Program-made: the position numbers and the translations under genes
Assembly (NCBI GenBank): GCA_964344655.1
Contig: CAYFOF010000011.1
Location: 1 to 5,421, forward strand
From: JABJPM01 sp964344655
GTDB lineage: Archaea > Nanobdellota > Nanobdellia > SCGC-AAA011-G17 > PNOQ01
Reading direction: 5' to 3'
Length of the DNA: 5,421 nucleotides
The notes under the pieces: generated by a model
What the model was told of the DNA's origin: nothing
The model's input: only the letters and a program-made list of their open reading frames with translations
Database searches by the model: none
Shown here: piece after piece, positions 1 to 4,390 of the stretch
Position numbering within the stretch: the stretch's first letter is position 1
Layout: each line of letters begins with the position of its first letter

Positions 1-116
1 CCTATAGCTTGAGCTATTGCTGTCTTCTGGTGCATAGGTCTCGTATCGAAAGGATACCCATGCGGAAGAAAATCCAATACTATTGCTACTTCCTCCTTCG
101 CAGTTTGTTTCATCAT
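1..116 (-). CDS. DUF655 family protein, N-terminal part (runs off the left edge)
   Basis: Only the first 38 or so codons are in the window. From the ATG at 116 the product reads MMKQTAKEEVAIVLDFLPHG and continues with YPFDTRPMHQKTAIAQAIG. The pattern EE-x-A-x-VLD-[FY]-LP-x-G-[YH]-P is what I know from the start of archaeal DUF655 proteins, a family thought to bind nucleic acid through OB-fold and helix-hairpin-helix elements. Position supports this: in many archaea DUF655 follows rpoF and precedes the 16S rRNA dimethyltransferase ksgA, which would lie just outside the window. It starts 8 bases after the rpoF stop, so it is probably co-transcribed with eL21 and rpoF. Two in-frame ATG codons are adjacent (116-114 and 113-111); either could be the start. 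The exact molecular role of the family is not settled. Confidence 0.8.
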   Translation of the reverse strand, partial: MMKQTAKEEVAIVLDFLPHGYPFDTRPMHQKTAIAQAI

Positions 117-124
117 TTTTTTTC

Positions 125-454
125 TCAAACATACTTGATCACTGTTTCCACTATTTTTTTCAAGTCGTCGTCTTTAAGTGTAATATTTTCCCCAGATAAA
201 ACGGTTCTTAAACTATCTATATCTTCAGGCAATATATTGACTATTAATGCTATGTGTTTTTCATTCAATCTTGAAATTCCACTATCTTCAAGTTCTTTTA
301 CTAATTTTTCATATTCCTTTGATTTAGGAACATTTTTCAAATATTCTTCAACCTTTTTAGCTCTGAAATTTAGTTCTTTATCTCTCTTCTTCATTTCCTG
401 TACATTTTTTTCCATTTCAGGTAAACTAACCGGTCTTTTTTCAACTATTTCCAT
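125..454 (-). CDS. rpoF: DNA-directed RNA polymerase subunit F (Rpb4/RpoF)
   Basis: The 109-residue product matches archaeal Rpb4 in length and layout: a charged N-terminal part, then a helical HRDC-like C-terminal half with the hallmark VNILPEDIDSLRTVLSGE (about residues 72-89), followed by an acidic helix (DDDLKKIVETVIKYV). RpoF pairs with Rpb7 (RpoE) to form the polymerase stalk, which helps open-complex formation, binds nascent RNA and affects termination. Its neighbours fit the conserved archaeal order eL21, rpoF, DUF655. The ATG at 454 lies one base after the eL21 TAA, and an AAAGGT Shine-Dalgarno-like sequence overlaps the last eL21 codons, so translation is probably coupled. No promoter of its own is visible. 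Confidence 0.93.
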   Translation of the reverse strand: MEIVEKRPVSLPEMEKNVQEMKKRDKELNFRAKKVEEYLKNVPKSKEYEKLVKELEDSGISRLNEKHIALIVNILPEDIDSLRTVLSGENITLKDDDLKKIVETVIKYV

Positions 455-455
455 T

Positions 456-743
456 TTAACCTTTCTTTAAGTGAATAGGATGTACTAACAAAGATTTATA
501 CTTGTTTCCATCCTTTATTTTAACATAATAATTGCTTCCTTGTTTTTTTCCAACAACTCCAGATTTTCCATGGAATCTAGGATCATACATTCCGTTTTGA
601 ATTCCAGATTCTGCAACAAGGTTTACTCTTTCTCCTTCATCAAATTTCTGAAGGAACTTTCTAATAGAGATCTTGCCTTTTGATCTTACATTTTTCCTTA
701 ATTTGCTTCTAGATTTTCTTCTAACTCCACCAGTTCTTTGCAT
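456..743 (-). CDS. rpl21e: 50S ribosomal protein eL21 (L21e)
   Basis: The 95-residue, strongly basic product begins MQRTGGVRRKSRSKLRKNVR and has the typical eL21 features: the R/K-rich start, the SH3-like barrel with FDEGERVNLV (about residues 35-44), and DPRFHGKSGVVGKKQGSNYYVKI (about 54-76), where the PRFHGKSG-V segment is the family signature. It is a component of the archaeal/eukaryotic large ribosomal subunit. Length is normal for archaea (about 95-100). The ATG at 743 is preceded by GAGGT (755-751) with a 7-base spacing, the clearest ribosome binding site in the window. A TATA element lies at 786-779. It is the first gene of an apparent operon with rpoF and DUF655. Confidence 0.97.
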   Translation of the reverse strand: MQRTGGVRRKSRSKLRKNVRSKGKISIRKFLQKFDEGERVNLVAESGIQNGMYDPRFHGKSGVVGKKQGSNYYVKIKDGNKYKSLLVHPIHLKKG

Positions 744-750
744 TTTGACT

Positions 751-755
751 ACCTC
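751..755 (-). promoter_or_regulatory. Shine-Dalgarno site of eL21
   Basis: On the minus strand the sequence TGAGGTAGTCAAAATG places GAGGT seven bases before the eL21 start. It fixes the start at 743. It is notable because the other promoter-proximal genes here have no such site and appear leaderless. Confidence 0.8.
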
Positions 756-778
756 AGTTAAATCGAAGAATTAATCCA

Positions 779-795
779 TTTATAAATGTTTTTAT
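779..795 (-). promoter_or_regulatory. TATA/BRE promoter of the eL21-rpoF-DUF655 operon
   Basis: The minus strand reads ATAAAAACATTTATAAATG. TTTATAAA (786-779) is a good archaeal TATA box and the A-rich stretch before it is BRE-like. A start about 24-25 bases downstream of the box centre falls near 758, giving a leader of about 15 bases that just contains the Shine-Dalgarno site. The box lies immediately after the stop codon of the upstream 92-codon gene. Confidence 0.65.
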
Positions 796-797
796 TA

Positions 798-1076
798 CTA
801 TATTTTCTTATTAAGCTCTTCGAGAGCATTATTAATGGCAAAAAATATATTTTTATCACTAAAATTGGATGTTATCTCAGTATTTCCATATTTTAATTTA
901 GTACCAATAGCAATATCTTTATCAGAATTTAATGAAATCAAAATACTTTCAAAATTTTCTATTTTTTCAGAAATATTTTTCACATAATTTCCTAAAATTT
1001 TCTTTATAACAATTAATTTTCCAGGTTCAACCTCTTTAAATCCCTCTAATTTAATATTTCCACCCAACTCAATCAT
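798..1076 (-). CDS. Small HPF/RaiA-like protein (putative ribosome-associated)
   Basis: The product is 92 residues from the ATG at 1076, beginning MIELGGNIKLEGFKEVEPGK. I do not see a catalytic motif. The predicted order is strand (NIKLEGF), helix (GKLIVIKKILGNYVKNISEK), strands (FESILISLNS; DIAIGTKLKYG; NTEITSNFS) and a final helix (NIFFAINNALEELNKKI). That order and the ending S-D-x-N-x-x-x-AI-x-x-A-x-x-x-L resemble the hibernation-promoting factor/RaiA fold, whose last helix begins with a comparable D-x-Y-x-AI-x-x-x. I recall similar small proteins in DPANN genomes, and the place beside eL21 fits a ribosome-linked role, but this is inference. A longer reading starts with TTG at 1082; the TATA element near 1102 favours the ATG and a leaderless mRNA. 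It directly follows the RHS toxin-like gene, so an immunity role is an alternative that I consider less likely. Confidence 0.6.
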   Translation of the reverse strand: MIELGGNIKLEGFKEVEPGKLIVIKKILGNYVKNISEKIENFESILISLNSDKDIAIGTKLKYGNTEITSNFSDKNIFFAINNALEELNKKI

Positions 1077-1097
1077 AATCAATAAAAGAAATACTAA

Positions 1098-1107
1098 CCT
1101 TTAATAC
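1098..1107 (-). promoter_or_regulatory. TATA-like element of the 92-codon gene
   Basis: The minus strand reads GTATTAAAGG. Its centre is about 26 bases before the ATG at 1076, which predicts transcription starting at or next to the start codon (leaderless). From the alternative TTG at 1082 the distance would be only about 20 bases, so the element argues for the ATG. No Shine-Dalgarno sequence lies close to either start. Confidence 0.45.
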
Positions 1108-1115
1108 TTTCTATT

Positions 1116-2273
1116 TTACTGTTTTCCAGTCATAGATTCAAGAAAACGTTGCTGATCTTTTTCATCCAATGTTCCCAAGTATTTACCATGGGCCATCCCA
1201 AGATTATATACATCTGCAGGCAACCCAACAATTTCTTCCACAGCCTCTTGTGCAGCAGATTTTACATCCCTGTCAACAAACAAATTCCATGCAACAATTC
1301 CCCACCCTAAATATGGGGCGACTTTTAGAGTTTTTCTCCATGGAGAAACATCACCCGGAACAACCCCCCTTGAATCAACCAAAAAATCATCTTCAACTTC
1401 AAAAACTAACCTTCCTTGTGCATCCGGAATCGCCACCCACTCATTATCTCCTTTTACCCAATCAATAAGTTCATCATAATGAACTCTAGTCTCTAAATCA
1501 TCGGTAGCATCTCTTGCTTCCATTAATAATCTAACTATTTGATCTTCATCTAATAATACCCCGTGTCTAAGATTGGATGGACTAGTAATTTGAATATTTG
1601 TTTCAACGGGATTATCTAAATTCATGCCCTTTGCATAAAATTCAGCAACATTTTTATCTGGAGTCACAGAGATCATGTAAGATTCATCCCAACCTGTCAA
1701 ATGTTTTGCAAGATACTCAAAAAAATTCTCTACATGATCACTAGGTATTTTTGTAGATCTAGACCTTAAAGGTCCCCCCTGGTAATAAAAATCTCCACGA
1801 TATAGAGGAGTATCAGGATCAACATTCCCTAACCTTTCTGGAACATCTTCCATACCTGTGGGATCTACTCTATTAATCGGATCATTACTAACGTAAGCAT
1901 AAGGTAAATTATCTCTTACAGGATCAACAGAAGTAAACCTTCCTAAAGAAGAATCATAATATCTAGCATTAAAATAATACAAATCCTCATCTAATTCTTT
2001 TCCAGTAAAAGAAAACCTCTCTCCAACTTTCAATGATTGTCCAAAAGGTAATGACTTAGAATCAACATCCGAACCCAATCGATCTTGATAATGATATTTT
2101 ACACCAGAAGAATCTTTTGAAGCTAATAACTTCGAACCAGCATAAAAATATGTAGTTTCATCAGAAACAGCTTTCTCACCAGTTTCAAATGTTTCTGGAA
2201 TCTCAACATCTTCAGCTGCATAAACATTACTAAACAAAATAAGTAAAACTACAAATATCACCATACTTTTCAT
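1116..2273 (-). CDS. Secreted mini-RHS protein with ADP-ribosyltransferase-like C-terminus (copy A)
   Basis: The 385-residue product has four parts. Residues 1-19 are a Sec-type signal peptide (MKSMVIFVVLLILFSNVYA, likely cut after VYA). Residues about 41-69 are a single YD unit (YFYAGSKLLASKDSSG, then YHYQDRLGSD). Residues about 76-141 are the RHS-associated core, with FTGKELDEDLYYFNARYYD, LGRFTSVDP and NRVDPTGM. Residues about 142-385 are a variable domain. In the variable part LYRGD (R159), SYMISVTPD (S202, T204) and DNEW (E278) follow the R / S-x-T / x-x-E order of pertussis-like ADP-ribosyltransferases, so NAD-dependent modification of a target is my best guess. A hydrophobic stretch (VAPYLGWGIVAWNLF, 318-332) follows. 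Known RHS toxins carry a shell of many YD repeats; this one has none. The first core DPxG is DPVR and the second DPTG, 16 residues apart, so both aspartates of the usual self-cleavage motif are kept. The ATG at 2273 has a TATA box 24.5 bases upstream, implying a leaderless mRNA. Confidence 0.88.
   Translation of the reverse strand: MKSMVIFVVLLILFSNVYAAEDVEIPETFETGEKAVSDETTYFYAGSKLLASKDSSGVKYHYQDRLGSDVDSKSLPFGQSLKVGERFSFTGKELDEDLYYFNARYYDSSLGRFTSVDPVRDNLPYAYVSNDPINRVDPTGMEDVPERLGNVDPDTPLYRGDFYYQGGPLRSRSTKIPSDHVENFFEYLAKHLTGWDESYMISVTPDKNVAEFYAKGMNLDNPVETNIQITSPSNLRHGVLLDEDQIVRLLMEARDATDDLETRVHYDELIDWVKGDNEWVAIPDAQGRLVFEVEDDFLVDSRGVVPGDVSPWRKTLKVAPYLGWGIVAWNLFVDRDVKSAAQEAVEEIVGLPADVYNLGMAHGKYLGTLDEKDQQRFLESMTGKQ
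1917..2118. repeat. Direct repeat, copy A (RHS core coding segment)
   Basis: This segment matches 5220-5421 in the same orientation without gaps, at about 92% identity by hand count. Within 1917-2096 versus 5220-5399 there are 14 differences in 180 bases and every one is synonymous. Similarity ends abruptly after the VDPV codons at the low-coordinate side. It is a coding repeat, not an insertion sequence: no transposase or terminal inverted repeats are seen. Confidence 0.93.
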
Positions 2274-2292
2274 AATAAAAAAGAATAAAGAT

Positions 2293-2304
2293 TATTTAAA
2301 AAGT
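2293..2304 (-). promoter_or_regulatory. TATA promoter of RHS copy A
   Basis: The minus strand reads ACTTTTTAAATA directly after the GTPase stop codon. The centre of TTTAAA (2297.5) is 24.5 bases before the A of the ATG at 2273, as expected for a leaderless archaeal gene. The same CTTTTTAAA core serves the MscS gene and the tRNA. RHS copy A therefore probably has its own transcript. Confidence 0.65.
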
Positions 2305-3150
2305 TTACTTTAGATGCAATTCCACAACATCTTTTTCTTTAAGAGTATGTCCTAGCCCCACTCGTTGACCATCAAATCTTGCACCATTCCCCCAAACACG
2401 GGCATAATCAAATTTTTTTATAAAATCTTTATGAACCTTACTAGCTAAATCTTTAACAGTAGAATTTTTTGGCAAGGCAATGGGGGGATAATCTTTATCC
2501 TTTCCGGGAGATTTTGTATAAACATAAATTAATCTAGTTTTTTTCCATATCTTTTCTTTTGAATCATCTCCTTTAGAATCAAGAACAATACCTTCAAATT
2601 TTATTCCTGCATCATTTAATTCTCCTTTAACCAATTCAACATCTTTCTTATCTTTAGAAACAATAACTATTAAATCAGAATCTCTAACTATCCCCATATA
2701 TGCCGGGCCCTTTTCTTTATCCAAATAATTTTCAGTAATTGCGGGAATTTCAATAACTTGTAAAATAATTCCATCATAATCCATAGTGCCAATCTCGGGT
2801 TTTTTAGTAGTAAATTCATATTCCGCAATTTCTGGTTTTGCATTAGTTATCCGACTCATTAATGTACTTTTACCAGAGTTTGTAACTCCAATTAAAACAA
2901 TTCTAGCTGCACCTTCTTTTTTTATCGATAAACCTTTTCCGCCAGATTTAGATAATTTTTTTTCTCTTTCAACTAGAGATTTATATTTAGAAATTCTTCT
3001 CTTAATATCATTACGTAAATTCTCTGTACCTTTATGTTTTGGTACAGCAGTCAACATCTTCTGCAAACATTTTATTTTTTCAGGAAAACTATTTGCTTGC
3101 AAATATTCTTTTTCAGCATTCTCATATTCATACGTAACATTAGTTGGCAT
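2305..3150 (-). CDS. DRG/Obg-like GTPase with C-terminal TGS domain
   Basis: The 281-residue product has a helical N-terminal region with LTAVPKHKGTENLRNDIKRR (about 33-52), typical of archaeal DRG-like GTPases. A G domain follows, with P-loop GVTNSGKST (88-96) and a switch I threonine region YEFTTKKPEIGTM (111-123). The G3 equivalent is QVIEIPA (131-137), where classical DRG has DLPG; EIP is usual in this archaeal subgroup as I remember it. Residues about 207-281 form the TGS domain, with IYVYTKSPGKDKDYPPIALP, ARVWGNGARFDGQRVG and DVVELHLK. The family binds ribosomes and is linked to translation. No NKxD (G4) motif is visible between 160 and 206; the nearest candidate, VLDSKGDD, does not fit. 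At about 281 residues it is shorter than classical DRG (about 365). The ATG at 3150 has a TATA-like element 24.5 bases upstream and no Shine-Dalgarno sequence. Confidence 0.92.
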   Translation of the reverse strand: MPTNVTYEYENAEKEYLQANSFPEKIKCLQKMLTAVPKHKGTENLRNDIKRRISKYKSLVEREKKLSKSGGKGLSIKKEGAARIVLIGVTNSGKSTLMSRITNAKPEIAEYEFTTKKPEIGTMDYDGIILQVIEIPAITENYLDKEKGPAYMGIVRDSDLIVIVSKDKKDVELVKGELNDAGIKFEGIVLDSKGDDSKEKIWKKTRLIYVYTKSPGKDKDYPPIALPKNSTVKDLASKVHKDFIKKFDYARVWGNGARFDGQRVGLGHTLKEKDVVELHLK

Positions 3151-3170
3151 AAAATTACAATAAAAACAAT

Positions 3171-3180
3171 CAATAAAAAC
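3171..3180 (-). promoter_or_regulatory. TATA-like element of the GTPase gene
   Basis: The minus strand reads GTTTTTATTG; its centre (3174.5) is 24.5 bases before the ATG at 3150, giving a leaderless transcript. A second TTTTTATTG copy lies nearer the start (about 3159-3167), too close to act as the TATA box. This element shares a 75-base intergenic region with the divergent tRNA promoter. Confidence 0.5.
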
Positions 3181-3184
3181 CTTT

Positions 3185-3200
3185 CCAAAATCTTTTTAAA
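3185..3200 (+). promoter_or_regulatory. BRE/TATA promoter of tRNA-Leu
   Basis: The plus strand reads CCAAAATCTTTTTAAA. The TTTAAA centre (3197.5) plus 24.5 bases gives a start near 3222, four bases before the mature tRNA 5' end at 3226. The spacing agrees with the leaderless protein genes on the other strand, so the element is well supported. Confidence 0.65.
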
Positions 3201-3225
3201 CCAAATAAGAGCAATAAAATTACAA

Positions 3226-3309
3226 GCAGGTGTGCCGGAGCGGTCAAACGGGATAGGCTCAAGACCTATTGGCTTAGTGCCTACGCAGGTTCGAGTCCTG
3301 TCACCTGCA
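3226..3309 (+). tRNA. tRNA-Leu (anticodon CAA)
   Basis: This 84-base class II tRNA reads UUG codons. The acceptor stem is GCAGGTG (3226-3232) with CACCTGC (3302-3308) and discriminator A (3309). The D stem is CCG/CGG with GG at 3242-3243 in the loop. The anticodon stem is ATAGG/CCTAT around loop CTCAAGA, with anticodon CAA at 3260-3262. A long variable arm (3270-3284) has a GGC/GCC stem. The T stem is GCAGG/CCTGT (one G-T pair) with loop TTCGAGT. The long variable arm and A73 are leucine hallmarks. CCA is not encoded and no intron is present. It is the only plus-strand gene here and ends one base before the stop codon of the convergent MscS gene. Confidence 0.97.
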
Positions 3310-3324
3310 TTTACCTTCTTTTCA
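3310..3324 (+). terminator. Possible T-rich terminator of tRNA-Leu
   Basis: Just after the tRNA the plus strand reads TTTACCTTCTTTTCA. Archaeal RNA polymerase can stop on oligo-T stretches in the non-template strand, and this is the first such stretch. It lies inside the antisense of the last codons (KRR-stop) of the MscS gene. No hairpin is present, so the call is tentative. Confidence 0.35.
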
Positions 3325-4360
3325 AATGAACATCCATTTGTGGGAATGGAATTTCAATTCTAGCTTTCTTCAGAGCATTATAAATTAAGGTATTAGCTTG
3401 ATCTAAAGCATTAGCTCTATCCTCGAAAGAAGGAACATAAAAATAAGCCTTAAAATTTAAAGCAGAATCTGCCATTTGTAAAAATCTAACAACTGGCTTA
3501 TGATCATCATCCAATAAAACTCCCTTAACTTTTTCAATTTCCTTCAAAATAATCTTTTTTACTTTATCAATATCAGAACCATAAGCAACCCCAAATGGAA
3601 CAACAACTCTTGTTTTTGGTTCAGGCAATGCAACATTCTGTATAATACTTTCTGCCAGCATAGTATTTGGGACAATAACTAATTCATTGTCAAAAGTAAT
3701 CATTCTAGTACTTCTCATTCCAACCTTCAATATTTTACCTTTAGTTTGAGCATCTAGATAAACCAAATCTCCCTTCCCAATAGATTTATCCAAAATCATA
3801 GAAGCGCCAGAAAAAATGTTTGCCAAAACAGGTTGTAAAGCTAAAGCAACTGCTAAACCAGCAACTCCTAAAGCTCCCAATAAAGGCAATATCTCAACAC
3901 CCCAAACACCCAATAAATATAATGCAATAACAACTATCAGAGCAATTTTTAGAACACTATGTACTAAAGAAAGTAAACTATCATCTAATTTAGATTCAGT
4001 TTTCTTTGCAAATCTTTGAAATGCTCTTCCTATCATCAAATCTGAAACCATATACACAAAATACCCAATAGTTAAAACAATAACAGACAATATTAATCTA
4101 TTAACAACCAAAATAACATTATCTGCAATACTAAAATCAACATAACTTAAAGTTATTCTCAAAGATAAAAACAACATCAAAATATTTGTGGGTAATGAAG
4201 ATTTCTTTAAAATAATATCATCCAAATTAGTTTTGCTTTTTGAAACTAGTTCTAGTAATATTCTTTCCAATAAATAAAATCCAATTCTGAAAACTAAAAA
4301 TATAATAAAAAATAGCAAAAATGCCAATACATAAGAATTTTGTATACTATCAAAAAACAT
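3311..4360 (-). CDS. MscS-family small-conductance mechanosensitive channel
   Basis: From the ATG at 4360 the product is 349 residues. Hydrophobic segments lie at about 9-31, 57-75, 82-105 and 135-151. The pore helix region follows: LPLLGALGVAGLAVALALQP (158-177), then VLANIFSGASMILDKSIGKGD (178-198), the Gly/Ala-packed TM3 typical of MscS. The cytoplasmic beta domain is at about 199-245 (GKILKVGMRSTRMITFDNELVIVPN) and the alpha/beta C-terminal domain ends with IEIPFPQMDVHL. The channel opens under membrane tension and releases solutes during hypo-osmotic shock. The open frame extends back to a TTG at 4420 inside the RHS copy B gene, but a TATA box at 4389-4381 lies 24.5 bases before the ATG at 4360, so I choose that start and a leaderless mRNA. 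The gene is complete, and its stop is next to the tRNA end. Confidence 0.94.
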   Translation of the reverse strand: MFFDSIQNSYVLAFLLFFIIFLVFRIGFYLLERILLELVSKSKTNLDDIILKKSSLPTNILMLFLSLRITLSYVDFSIADNVILVVNRLILSVIVLTIGYFVYMVSDLMIGRAFQRFAKKTESKLDDSLLSLVHSVLKIALIVVIALYLLGVWGVEILPLLGALGVAGLAVALALQPVLANIFSGASMILDKSIGKGDLVYLDAQTKGKILKVGMRSTRMITFDNELVIVPNTMLAESIIQNVALPEPKTRVVVPFGVAYGSDIDKVKKIILKEIEKVKGVLLDDDHKPVVRFLQMADSALNFKAYFYVPSFEDRANALDQANTLIYNALKKARIEIPFPQMDVHLKRR

Positions 4361-4380
4361 AAAATGGGGAAAAAGAGTTA

Positions 4381-4390
4381 ATTTAAAAAG
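4381..4390 (-). promoter_or_regulatory. TATA promoter of the MscS gene, overlapping the RHS copy B stop
   Basis: The minus strand reads CTTTTTAAAT, with TTTAAA centred at 4384.5, exactly 24.5 bases before the ATG at 4360. The TAA stop of RHS copy B (4385-4383) lies inside the box. No Shine-Dalgarno sequence precedes the ATG, consistent with leaderless transcription. Confidence 0.65.

Noticed and set aside
9..470. Plus-strand open frame of 153 codons
   Set aside because: It lies antisense to rpoF and DUF655, both well supported, and its product is a low-complexity Ser/Phe-rich sequence typical of shadow frames.
1077..1082. TTG at 1082 as start of the 92-codon gene
   Set aside because: ATG at 1076 is the better codon and fits the TATA-like element; the TTG would be only about 20 bases from that element.
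3226..3309. tRNA-Leu as an integration site for an island carrying the RHS genes
   Set aside because: I see no repeated tRNA 3' end and no integrase in the window, and core genes lie on both sides.
3034..3363. Plus-strand open frame of 109 codons crossing the tRNA
   Set aside because: It reads through the tRNA-Leu gene and antisense to the GTPase start and MscS end; it has no family resemblance.
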